Positions 1-5,184 of a stretch of 5,184 nt of DNA are shown one piece after another. A program made the translations under genes and the position numbers. The notes under the pieces were generated by a model. The model worked only from the letters and a program-made list of their open reading frames with translations, searched no databases and was not told the origin of the DNA. Source of the DNA: an uncultured cyanobacterium (GTDB taxonomy: Bacteria > Cyanobacteriota > Cyanobacteriia > PCC-6307 > Cyanobiaceae). The first letter of the stretch is position 1. Each line of letters opens with the position of its first letter. The stretch spans positions 1 through 5,184 of the forward strand of contig CAIKWV010000453.1 of assembly GCA_903831165.1 (NCBI GenBank), written 5' to 3'.

Positions 1-111
1 GGTCAGGACGATGCGAAACAGGAACAGCAGGGTCCAGACCGCCAGAGCGAGCGCCAGGACGAGATGGAGCCCTGGCAGCAGGGACAGCAGCAGGGGAACC
101 GGGGCCGTCAC
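1..111 (-). CDS. YggT/Ycf19-family membrane protein, N-terminal part (runs off the left edge)
   Basis: Only the first 37 codons are present. They read [18 protein letters not shown] at the start and end in [11 protein letters not shown]. This is a hydrophobic stretch followed by the FRI(V/L)L motif that closes the first membrane helix of YggT/Ycf19 proteins. The family consists of small integral membrane proteins with two or more helices; the plastid and cyanobacterial members have been linked to membrane or photosynthetic organisation, and this fragment says nothing further. The start is GTG at 109-111: an in-frame TAG lies three codons upstream (118-120 on the forward strand) and no other start codon lies between. 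No clear Shine-Dalgarno is visible. The gene is divergent from psbX, 86 bp away, so the two probably share an upstream region. The family call rests on a short fragment and on the psbX neighbour, hence moderate confidence. Confidence 0.62.
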   Translation of the reverse strand, partial: MTAPVPLLLSLLPGLHLVLALALAVWTLLFLFRIVLT

Positions 112-197
112 AAAGCTCTAAGCAGACGCGCCTGAATCGTAGGAAGTCGGGGTCGCTGCTTAGGATCGGCCTCGACCAGTTGCCGCGTCCGAGCGCC

Positions 198-320
198 ATG
201 ACCCCATCCCTGGCCAATTTCCTCAGCAGTCTCTTCTGGGGCGCCGTGATCGTGGTCGTGCCCATCAGCATCGCCCTGGTCCTGATCAGCCAGAACGACC
301 AGGTTGATCGTCGCCTCTGA
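198..320 (+). CDS. psbX: Photosystem II reaction centre protein PsbX
   Basis: This 40-residue protein begins [20 protein letters not shown], continues through a second hydrophobic half ending SIALVLISQ, and closes with a short polar tail NDQVDRRL. It matches cyanobacterial PsbX in length, in the N-terminal TPSLxNFLxSL segment and in the single transmembrane helix (about residues 11-31). PsbX is a low-molecular-mass subunit of photosystem II in the thylakoid membrane, near cytochrome b559 and the QB side, and affects quinone turnover. The ATG at 198 is the natural start; GAGCG just upstream is at best a weak ribosome site. It is divergent from the YggT/Ycf19 gene, and ycf66 follows on the same strand after about 600 bp. 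It is complete and nothing in it looks damaged. Confidence 0.93.
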   Translation: MTPSLANFLSSLFWGAVIVVVPISIALVLISQNDQVDRRL

Positions 321-340
321 TCCGCCTTGGCGGCTCTGAA

Positions 341-407
341 CATCCGGCTCCCTATCCCCCGATGACGCCTTTGAGGCTTCCGTCGTGTGGGCCCCGGATG
401 GGCATCC
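341..407 (+). other. Inverted-repeat cluster downstream of psbX (possible structured RNA)
   Basis: CATCCGG at 341-347 is exactly complementary to CCGGATG at 394-400. Between them, GACG (364-367) pairs with CGTC (381-384), and CCT (368-370) with AGG (374-376). The right arm can alternatively form a small hairpin with ATCC at 404-407 (GGAT at 396-399), so two folds compete. The element starts 20 nt after the psbX stop. It may be part of the psbX 3' untranslated region or an independent small RNA. The arms are short and the DNA is GC-rich, so chance is a real alternative. Confidence 0.25.
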
Positions 408-423
408 CACTGGATTGATCCCG

Positions 424-459
424 CACCGCAGCAGTCGATCAAGTGCTGCGGTGGCTTTT
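424..459 (+). terminator. Candidate terminator after psbX
   Basis: CACCGCAGCA (424-433) and TGCTGCGGTG (444-453) form a perfect 10-bp stem with a 10-nt loop, followed by GCTTTT. It lies about 100 nt after the psbX stop on the same strand, and no gene separates them. The U tract has only four residues, so this is a weak intrinsic terminator or a stable 3' end. It is the strongest short inverted repeat I found in the window. Confidence 0.5.
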
Positions 460-905
460 GGGCTGAACATGCCTGGCGTGAGCCCAGCGAATCTCGCTTT
501 TGGAGCCGGCAACCAGCGCCGGGGCTGATTGCGGGTCAGCGTTCGGTTCGTTTCTGTCTCAAGGCCGGGCTTGGTTGTTGTTGGTGAGCCAGAGCTCGTG
601 AAGCCCCATTCATGAGCATGTCCAGGACTGGAAAGACCGCGCCGAACAGGTGCCGTCGTGCTTCAACGCTCGTCGCAGATCTTGCTGGCGCATCCAGGGG
701 TTTGTTGGCCTGGCCCTATTCAGAGGCCCCGGGAGGTCAGCTGCCGGCGTTGCTGAGCTCGCCACCGCATCGGCTCCGGCCTGGGCCGGGCTCGTCCAGC
801 CTTGACCAGGCATGACCCATTCGGCTCCACCGGCCGTCGCCCCCTCCCTGTTCGGCTGGTTCCACCCTGGCTGGGTGCCTAGAGTGAACGGACGCATCCG
901 CCGCT

Positions 906-910
906 GAGGG
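906..910 (+). promoter_or_regulatory. Shine-Dalgarno site deciding the ycf66 TTG start
   Basis: GAGGG at 906-910 sits 7 nt before the TTG at 918. It matters because the start codon is not ATG. An in-frame TGA at 885-887 closes the frame upstream, and the next in-frame ATG (993) would remove the first membrane helix, so this site and the TTG together give the only sensible start. Confidence 0.7.
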
Positions 911-917
911 AACCACC

Positions 918-1934
918 TTGGTCAATGCTTCTCTCAACTGGGCCAGCATCGTTGGCATCGTGCTGGCCGTTGGCGGAGCCTTCCTCTATTTCATGAGGAA
1001 CTTCAAGCCAGCCCTCGCCCGCGACTACGACGTCTTCTTTGCCGCCGTCGGCCTGCTCTGCGGGGGCATCCTCTTTTTCCAGGGCTGGCGCCTCGACCCG
1101 ATCCTGCAGTTCGGCCAGTTTCTGCTGGCCGGCACCACCGTCTTCTTCGCCTACGAAAGCGTGCGCCTGCGCGGCGTCACCACCGAGCAGGCCAGGCGCT
1201 CCTCCTTCTTTGAAGACGAGGAGCCGGCGCCGTTCCGCCCCCGGGGTGGCCTCGGTGGCGGCAGGGACTGGGATCAGGACACGGAGCGTTTCGCGGAACC
1301 CGAGCCGATCCGGCGCCGGATTCCGACCCGGGAGGATGACGGAGGCGAAGACTTCTACCGTCCGCGTCGGCCCAGTCGGGCCGCCATCCCCGAGCGGGCC
1401 GCCAGCCGCCGCGGCGGCGAGATCGAGGACTGGGATCGCCCCCGCCGCGAGCCCACCGGCGGCCGTCCGGAGCGGGGTAGCGAAGGCCGGACCAGCGAAC
1501 CCCGTGACGTCGAACCCGGGGTTCGTCCCAGCGCCGATGCCCCCAGCCGCTACGGCACCAGCCCGGGCCGCAGCGGTGATTTTGGTGCCCGTCGCCGCGA
1601 TCGGGAGGTGGGCAGCGACTCCCGCCGCGGCAGCCGACCGGTCGCCAGCACCGATTCGATGCCCCGATCCAGCCGCCGACCCGGTGATGCCGGCGAACGG
1701 CCCAGCGGTCGCGGCGTCGGCTCCGGCGAGCCCCTGCCCAATGGGGTTCCCCAGGGCTCGCCACTGGCCAGCTCCGGTCGCCCAGCCGCCGGTGTGAGTG
1801 ATGCCGACTTTTCCCCTCTGGATGGCCAGCCCTCCCGATCCAGGCCCCAGCCCCCTGGCCCCGGCGCCAGCGGCGGCCCGGCCAGCCGACCCAGCGGCCC
1901 CGCCCTGGACAACACGTCCCGCTTCGACGACTGA
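918..1934 (+). CDS. ycf66: Ycf66 family protein with long disordered C-terminal tail
   Basis: This 338-residue protein is of unknown molecular function; Ycf66 occurs in cyanobacteria and some plastid genomes. Residues 1-95 are the conserved domain, beginning VNASLNWASIVGIVLAVGG, with three predicted membrane helices at about 9-26, 38-56 and 61-82. Landmarks are ARDYDVFFA, GGILFFQGWRLDPILQFGQ and AYESVRLRG, all typical of the family. Residues 96-338 form a hydrophilic tail rich in R, G, P, S, D and E, with many RR, RRG and RP pairs and no recognisable domain, surely disordered and probably on one face of the membrane. The gene starts at TTG (918), supported by GAGGG at 906-910. Its 3' end overlaps the open frame of the next gene. 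It lies downstream of psbX on the same strand, which suggests a photosynthetic-membrane setting but does not prove one. Confidence 0.92.
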   Translation: MVNASLNWASIVGIVLAVGGAFLYFMRNFKPALARDYDVFFAAVGLLCGGILFFQGWRLDPILQFGQFLLAGTTVFFAYESVRLRGVTTEQARRSSFFEDEEPAPFRPRGGLGGGRDWDQDTERFAEPEPIRRRIPTREDDGGEDFYRPRRPSRAAIPERAASRRGGEIEDWDRPRREPTGGRPERGSEGRTSEPRDVEPGVRPSADAPSRYGTSPGRSGDFGARRRDREVGSDSRRGSRPVASTDSMPRSSRRPGDAGERPSGRGVGSGEPLPNGVPQGSPLASSGRPAAGVSDADFSPLDGQPSRSRPQPPGPGASGGPASRPSGPALDNTSRFDD

Positions 1935-2538
1935 TCGGAACAAGCCCCAGGCCCCGGTTGGCCGGAGCAGGTCCCGACCGGCCGTCGCGCTGGTCTCAGC
2001 GTTGCTGCTGGTGGGCTTGACGGGATGCGGCAGCTGGAGCTGGGGGCGCCGCAGCGCCGGTCCCGCCGGCTTCGGCCAGGACAACCGCCAGGATCCGGCC
2101 CTCAGTGGCAATGGACGGCTGCTGGCCAGCATCGTCGAGCGCTCCGGCCGCGACACCGTGATCCTGCAGGAGCAACCTTCGGGGCGCCTGCTGCCTCTCG
2201 GCCCCCTGCAGCGCCAGCAACCCCATCGCTCCCCCTCCCTGAGCTGGAACGGCCGCTATCTGGCCGTGATCGTGCAGCAGGGCGCCAGGCGCCTGACCGT
2301 GATTGAGGATCGCTCCAATGGCCAGCTGCACCGCCTGCCCCTGCCGGCGGACAGCGAACCCCAACGCTTGAGCCTGGCCCCCGATGGCCGGCGTCTGGCG
2401 ATTGAGGTGGTGCGGGGCGGCCGCTCGCTGGTGCAGATGTTCGATCTCTCCGACCTGCTGGAAGCCGACCTGCCCGGTGGTCTGCCCACCTCGGGCGGTG
2501 GCCTGGTGGACGGGGACGCAGCCCCGGGTCAACGATGA
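1822..2538 (+). CDS. Predicted lipoprotein with TolB/WD40-like propeller repeats (first of a tandem pair)
   Basis: The safe part begins near 1966. RSRSRPAVALVSALLLVG is a charged then hydrophobic signal peptide, and LTGC (cysteine codon 2026-2028) is a lipobox, so the mature protein should be lipid-anchored outside the cytoplasm. The mature part of about 170 residues carries three related units near 2101, 2239 and 2368. Each has an (S/P)xNGRxLAxIV-like strand, a loop with GR or RR, a second strand and a polar turn: NGRLLASIV, NGRYLAVIV, DGRRLAIEV. This is the pattern of TolB/PD40 or WD40 propeller blades, but three units are too few for a closed propeller alone. The start is unresolved: no ATG, GTG or TTG lies in frame between 1825 and 2001. 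Candidates at 1798 (GTG), 1801 (ATG) and 1822 (ATG) all lie inside ycf66. I list 1822, the nearest. The binding partner is unknown. Confidence 0.72.
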   Translation: MASPPDPGPSPLAPAPAAARPADPAAPPWTTRPASTTDRNKPQAPVGRSRSRPAVALVSALLLVGLTGCGSWSWGRRSAGPAGFGQDNRQDPALSGNGRLLASIVERSGRDTVILQEQPSGRLLPLGPLQRQQPHRSPSLSWNGRYLAVIVQQGARRLTVIEDRSNGQLHRLPLPADSEPQRLSLAPDGRRLAIEVVRGGRSLVQMFDLSDLLEADLPGGLPTSGGGLVDGDAAPGQR

Positions 2539-3164
2539 CGCTGGTGTCGCATCTTCGGGGTGGGCGAGCGGGGCTGGCCCATCCGCGCCTCTCCGCTGGG
2601 GGTCGCTTCAAGCCGGAGCGCTTCAAGCTGGGCCGATTCAACCTGAGCGGATTCAGGCCAGGCAGGATGGGCCCAGTGGGCCGGAGCCTGCTGCATCTGG
2701 GCTGCCTCAGCCTGCTGGGCTTCGGGCTGGGCGGCTGCATGGGGGACATGCCCAGGCCCATGGGCGGGTTGGATCGGCAACTGGAGCAGGCTGGCAGCAG
2801 CAGCGCCCCGGCCCTGGCCGGCCGCTGGCTGGCCCTGATCGCCGGCCGCGGCGGCCGCGACCAGGTGCTGCTGGTGGATGTGGAGCGGGGCCTGCCGGTG
2901 CCGTTGCCGGGCCTGAACCGTCCCGATGCCCAGCCCCTGAGTGTGGCGGTCAATCGGGACGGCAATCGCCTGGTCGTGGTGCGCCAACGGGATGGTCAGA
3001 CGGAGCTGGTGCTCTACCGCCGCGAGCTGATGGCCTTGGAGTCCATCGCCATGCAGCCTCCGGGTGTGCCCCGGCGGGTGAGCCTGCGCGGCGACGGCCA
3101 CGAGCTGGCGGTGGAGGTGAGCCGGGGCGGCCTCTGGCAGATCGATCTGATCGCCATCCCCTGA
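2535..3164 (+). CDS. Predicted lipoprotein with TolB/WD40-like repeats (second of a tandem pair)
   Basis: This gene looks like a paralogue of the preceding one. Its frame opens at ATG 2535, overlapping the previous stop as ATGA, which suggests translational coupling. A second in-frame ATG at 2667 gives a far more normal signal peptide, MGPVGRSLLHLGCLSLLG, ending in the lipobox LGGC (cysteine codon 2736-2738) and leaving a 165-residue precursor. The 44 residues between the two starts are arginine-rich and partly encoded by a 15-bp tandem repeat. The mature part shows three strand units, AGRWLALIAGRGGRDQV, DGNRLVVVRQRDGQ and DGHELAVEVSRGG, matching those of its neighbour. It should be anchored in a membrane outside the cytoplasm, perhaps binding a protein or glycan. 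Only the fold type is inferred; the function is unknown. It ends the + strand unit and converges on hli. Confidence 0.78.
   Translation: MTLVSHLRGGRAGLAHPRLSAGGRFKPERFKLGRFNLSGFRPGRMGPVGRSLLHLGCLSLLGFGLGGCMGDMPRPMGGLDRQLEQAGSSSAPALAGRWLALIAGRGGRDQVLLVDVERGLPVPLPGLNRPDAQPLSVAVNRDGNRLVVVRQRDGQTELVLYRRELMALESIAMQPPGVPRRVSLRGDGHELAVEVSRGGLWQIDLIAIP
2604..2663 (+). repeat. Four tandem degenerate 15-bp repeats
   Basis: Four consecutive 15-bp units occupy 2604-2618, 2619-2633, 2634-2648 and 2649-2663. The first two share CGCTTCAAGC exactly. The third and fourth drift, but every unit keeps TTCA at the same place. In the frame of the second lipoprotein gene they encode RFKPE, RFKLG, RFNLS and GFRPG. 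They lie between the two possible start codons (2535 and 2667), so they are either an N-terminal extension or leader DNA before the real start. Confidence 0.75.
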
Positions 3165-3282
3165 TGTGATGGCCCCGAAGACGCGCTTGGGCCAACCTCA
3201 GGGGCGAGACCTGACCTGATCGGGCTGCGCTGCAGAAGCTTCGCAAGGGCTCGATGGTTCGCCGCGGCTCTGGTTGGGTCAT

Positions 3283-3302
3283 CCAGCCCCCTGAAGGGCT
3301 GG
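3283..3302 (+). terminator. Hairpin in the convergent intergenic region (possible terminator of the lipoprotein unit)
   Basis: CCAGCCC (3283-3289) and GGGCTGG (3296-3302) form a perfect 7-bp stem with a CCTGAA loop, about 120 nt after the second lipoprotein stop. No U tract follows on either strand, so it could be a pause site, an mRNA 3' end or chance in GC-rich DNA. Its place between converging genes is the main reason to list it. Confidence 0.3.
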
Positions 3303-3340
3303 CTCAGCAGGCTGGGGCCAATGCGAATCGATGGGCACCG

Positions 3341-3373
3341 GGCTTCGTGGGCCGAAGCCTGCCGCGAAGGCAG
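3341..3373 (-). terminator. Two adjacent hairpins just downstream of hli (possible transcript end)
   Basis: GGCTTCG (3341-3347) pairs with CGAAGCC (3353-3359) around a 5-nt loop, and CTGCC (3359-3363) pairs with GGCAG (3369-3373) around another 5-nt loop. Read on the - strand, the second stem comes first, 14 nt after the hli stop, and the other follows directly, sharing one base with it. There is no U tract. Position suggests the 3' end of the ABC transporter-hli transcript, or a barrier between the converging units. Confidence 0.35.
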
Positions 3374-3387
3374 CGGGCCCCGGCCAC

Positions 3388-3627
3388 TCAGGGCACCAGG
3401 CCGGCCCAGCGCAGGAAGGTGTCGCCGCTGAGGGCCTCGATCAGCAGCACCGCCACAAAACCGAGCATGGCGAAGCGGCCGTTGACCCGCTCGGCGTAGC
3501 CACTCCAGCCGAAGGCGGGCACGTCGTTGGTGGTGGCACTGGTGGCCTTGGGCAGCGACTGCTCCTGCTGGGCAGCTGCCGCCTCCGGCGCGGCTGGGGA
3601 GGCGGAAGGATCGGTGGATTCGCTCAT
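3388..3627 (-). CDS. High-light-inducible protein (one-helix chlorophyll a/b-binding-like protein)
   Basis: This 79-residue protein begins MSESTDPSAS. Residues 1-35 are a polar, alanine-rich extension, followed by FGWSGYAERVNGRFAMLGFV and a helix that ends at about residue 66. The ExxNGRxAMxGF motif (E46, N49, R51, M54, G56, F57) is the chlorophyll-binding signature of Hli/Scp/OHP proteins, with E46 and N49 the expected ligands and R51 the salt-bridge partner. Hlips are thylakoid proteins that bind chlorophyll and carotenoid, dissipate energy and help photosystem assembly or repair under stress. The start ATG (3625-3627) is 4 nt after the stop of the ABC transporter gene, so the two are probably cotranscribed and translationally coupled; no strong Shine-Dalgarno is visible. 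Which Hli subtype it is cannot be told from this sequence alone. Confidence 0.92.
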   Translation of the reverse strand: MSESTDPSASPAAPEAAAAQQEQSLPKATSATTNDVPAFGWSGYAERVNGRFAMLGFVAVLLIEALSGDTFLRWAGLVP

Positions 3628-3631
3628 CGAT

Positions 3632-5184
3632 TCAGGCCTGCAGGCCAAAGGTATAGCTGGCGGCCGGCAGCAGGCGCCAGGCGCCGCTGCCGTCCAGCTC
3701 CAGCACGGTGTCGTGATAGTCCTTGAGCGTGGGGCGATGGCCGACGCTGACGAAGGCCATCTCCCGCTGCACCAGCAGCTCATAGAGCCGCTTCTCGGTG
3801 TTGACATCGAGGGCGCTGGTGGCTTCATCGAGCACCACGAAGCGGGGGGAGTTGAGCAGCAGGCGCGCAAAGGCCAGCCGTTGCTGCTCACCCAGCGACA
3901 GCAGCCGGGGCCAGTCCTGCTTGATGTCGAGGTCGGGATAGCGGTGCACCAGATCCGGCAGCCGCACCTCCTCGAGCACATGCCGCAGCTGGGCATCGCT
4001 GAAGCGCTCGGTGCTCTGGGGGTAGCAGAGCTGCTCCCTGAGGCTGCCGAGCAGCATGTAGGGCTTCTGGGGAATGAACATCAGCTCCCCCACCGGCGGC
4101 CGGTGCACCCGGCCAGCGGCGGCGGGCCAGAGGCCGCTGACCAGGCGCAGGAAGGAGGTCTTGCCGCAGCCGGAGGGGCCCACCACCAGCAGCCTCTGGC
4201 TGGGAGCCACCTGCAGGCTGAGGTCACGGATCAGCAGCCGGCTGCTGCGCGGCGGCACCAGGTCCACATGGCTGACCAGGATCGAGTCGGCCGCTTCCGC
4301 TTCAACGCCGGACTCCGAGGTCAGCGCCGGCTGGCCCTGCTCGGCGGCCGACAGGGCCGCCACTTCGCCGCTGATCGCTTCCACCTTGCCCTGGAAACCC
4401 TCCAGACGGCTGATCGAGGCGGAGAAGGCGGCGAGGCGGTCGATGTTGTTGACGATGTAGCTGACCGAGAACAGCACCTGGGAAAAGGCGATGCTGGCCT
4501 GGCCGAACACGCCGAAATCCACTTGCTTGGCGAAGTAGATCGGGGCGATAACCAGCCAGGGCAGGAAGCGGGAGAAGTAGTCGTAGGAGCGCTGGATCAC
4601 GCTGATCAGGGCTTCCCAGATGATCAGTTTGTTGTAGTTCTGAATCACCCCACCCAGCCGACGGGAGCCCTCCTTTTGCTCCTGCTCTTCGCCGCGGTAG
4701 AAGGCGATCGATTCGGCGTTATCGCGGATGTGAACCAGGCCGTAACGGAAGTCGGCCTCCAGCTTGAGCTGCTGGTAGTTGAGGTTCACCAGCTTGCGGC
4801 TGGCAAACACGATCAAGGCGGTGCCGCCCACCGAATAACCCAGCAACCAGAGAGCCAGGGTGGCATTGATGCTCCACAACACAATGATGAAGCTGAAGAA
4901 GGTCAGCAGCGCCGAGATGATCTCGACCGTGACGCTCAGGCTGGTGGCGGTGAAGCTGGCCGCGTCCTGGGAGATCCGTTGGTCCGGGTTATCAATTTCC
5001 TCGACCGTTTCATCGTTGGGATTGAGAACGTAATAGGCGCGATTGGTGAGGTAGCGGCCTAGCATCCGTTCGCTCAGCCACTCCCGCCACATCAACCCCA
5101 GCTTGGGGATCAGGTAGCTCTGCAGGGCCCGGATCGGCAACGCCAGCACCAGGCAGAAGGCATAGATCGCCACGATCTTCCAGA
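3632..5184 (-). CDS. ABC transporter, fused permease and ATPase, SbmA/BacA-YddA type (N-terminus outside window)
   Basis: The reading frame is open to the window edge, so the true start lies beyond 5184. Counting from the GTG codon at 5171-5173, 513 residues remain. Residues 1-260 are the membrane half (ABC_membrane_2 type): LGLMWREWLSERML (26-39), NPDQRISQD (62-70) and several hydrophobic helices (about 77-100, 105-124, 204-214). A polar linker spans about 264-296. The nucleotide-binding half has Walker A GPSGCGKT (332-339), Q-loop Q369, signature LSLGEQQR (425-432), Walker B FVVLDE (445-450) and switch H479. All catalytic residues are present, so it should be an active homodimeric half-transporter. 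LSLGE in place of LSGGQ is usual in this family. Relatives include SbmA/BacA peptide carriers, YddA and ABCD-type transporters; the substrate here is unknown. hli follows 4 nt downstream. Confidence 0.93.
   Translation of the reverse strand, partial: WKIVAIYAFCLVLALPIRALQSYLIPKLGLMWREWLSERMLGRYLTNRAYYVLNPNDETVEEIDNPDQRISQDAASFTATSLSVTVEIISALLTFFSFIIVLWSINATLALWLLGYSVGGTALIVFASRKLVNLNYQQLKLEADFRYGLVHIRDNAESIAFYRGEEQEQKEGSRRLGGVIQNYNKLIIWEALISVIQRSYDYFSRFLPWLVIAPIYFAKQVDFGVFGQASIAFSQVLFSVSYIVNNIDRLAAFSASISRLEGFQGKVEAISGEVAALSAAEQGQPALTSESGVEAEAADSILVSHVDLVPPRSSRLLIRDLSLQVAPSQRLLVVGPSGCGKTSFLRLVSGLWPAAAGRVHRPPVGELMFIPQKPYMLLGSLREQLCYPQSTERFSDAQLRHVLEEVRLPDLVHRYPDLDIKQDWPRLLSLGEQQRLAFARLLLNSPRFVVLDEATSALDVNTEKRLYELLVQREMAFVSVGHRPTLKDYHDTVLELDGSGAWRLLPAASYTFGLQA

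Larger units (their letters stand above)
321..917. other. Long intergenic region psbX-ycf66 with no convincing gene
   Basis: This 597-bp stretch has short open frames on both strands, but none shows a recognisable family, a good ribosome site or sensible composition: their translations are rich in W, C, P and R, as expected for chance frames in GC-rich DNA. The first 140 bp carry several inverted repeats, listed separately. From about 460 to 850 I see no repeat array, tRNA, recognisable small RNA or gene remnant. A TTGACC box at 802-807 resembles a -35 element but has no -10 partner at usual spacing. A TAGAGT box at 880-885 could be a -10 for ycf66. The region probably holds the psbX 3' untranslated region and the ycf66 promoter; an uncharacterised small RNA is possible but unsupported. 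Confidence 0.6.
3165..3387. other. Convergent intergenic region
   Basis: This 223-bp stretch separates the stop of the second lipoprotein gene from the stop of hli. It holds the hairpins listed separately, plus a short inverted pair TCAGG/CCTGA near 3200 and a palindromic GAAGCTTC near 3236. The open frame on the + strand here has no family resemblance and runs into hli antisense sequence. I see no gene in it. Confidence 0.6.

Noticed and set aside
161..166. TAGGAT as a psbX -10 box
   Set aside because: It matches four of six consensus positions, and no -35 is visible at 16-18 bp upstream.
108..512. A 134-codon - strand frame covering psbX antisense
   Set aside because: It overlaps psbX completely and has no family features.
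387..815. Two short + strand frames in the psbX-ycf66 gap (387-587 and 612-815)
   Set aside because: Neither has a ribosome site or a recognisable sequence, and the composition (many W, C, P) looks like chance. The first also spans the candidate terminator hairpin.
802..885. Promoter boxes TTGACC (802-807) and TAGAGT (880-885) upstream of ycf66
   Set aside because: They are too far apart to form one promoter and neither has a partner at usual spacing. TAGAGT could be a lone -10, but a four-of-six match is not enough to annotate.
879..2156. A 425-codon open frame on the - strand opposite ycf66
   Set aside because: It covers ycf66 and part of the lipoprotein gene, its translation is low-complexity (A, G, P rich), and it has no family resemblance, whereas Ycf66 on the + strand is recognisable.
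2102..2965. Long - strand frame opposite the two lipoprotein genes
   Set aside because: The translation is arginine- and proline-rich without a domain. The + strand frames carry signal peptides, lipoboxes and repeats.
3527..5062. A 511-codon open frame on the + strand opposite the ABC transporter
   Set aside because: It is the antisense shadow of a gene with complete ABC motifs. Its translation is rich in G, A, Q and H with no domain, as high-GC codon usage produces.
1..5184. HIP1 octamer (GCGATCGC), insertion sequences, CRISPR arrays, tRNA genes
   Set aside because: Near-matches such as GCGATCGG and GCGATCGA occur, but I found no full octamer. No transposase, terminal inverted repeats, regular spacer array or cloverleaf was seen.

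Overview
The window is GC-rich cyanobacterial DNA. Two small proteins fix the lineage: a complete 40-residue photosystem II subunit PsbX (198-320) and a Ycf66 protein (918-1934). A one-helix high-light-inducible (Hli/CAB-like) protein (3388-3627) and a YggT/Ycf19 start (1-111) agree. Gene content and high GC point to the Synechococcus/Cyanobium group of picocyanobacteria; this assignment is inference from gene family resemblance, not from a search.

Layout. At the left edge the first 37 codons of a YggT/Ycf19-family membrane protein run leftward off the window. It is divergent from psbX, with 86 bp between the two starts. After psbX there are about 600 bp (321-917) with no convincing gene. The first 140 bp of this gap are rich in inverted repeats, including a perfect 10-bp stem that looks like a terminator. 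Next, on the + strand, comes ycf66, which has a TTG start and a good Shine-Dalgarno. It runs into two small adjacent lipoprotein genes (about 1822-2538 and 2535-3164) that look like paralogues built from three WD40/TolB-like beta-propeller strand repeats. The three genes are packed tightly, with a long overlap between the first and second and a 4-bp ATGA overlap between the second and third, so they probably form one transcription unit.

From the right edge a second unit runs on the - strand: an SbmA/YddA-type fused permease-ATPase ABC transporter whose N-terminus lies outside the window, followed 4 nt later by the hli gene. The two units converge on a 223-bp hairpin-rich stretch (3165-3387).

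How the genes fit together: psbX and hli are photosynthetic membrane genes, and Ycf66 is a cyanobacterial/plastid protein of unknown role. The lipoproteins and the ABC transporter would act in or at the membranes, but the sequence does not reveal a substrate or a joint pathway. No mobile element, CRISPR array, tRNA or rRNA was seen. The points most worth following up are the lipoprotein pair with its puzzling starts, the 15-bp tandem repeat before the second signal peptide, the structured region after psbX, and the tight ABC transporter-hli coupling.
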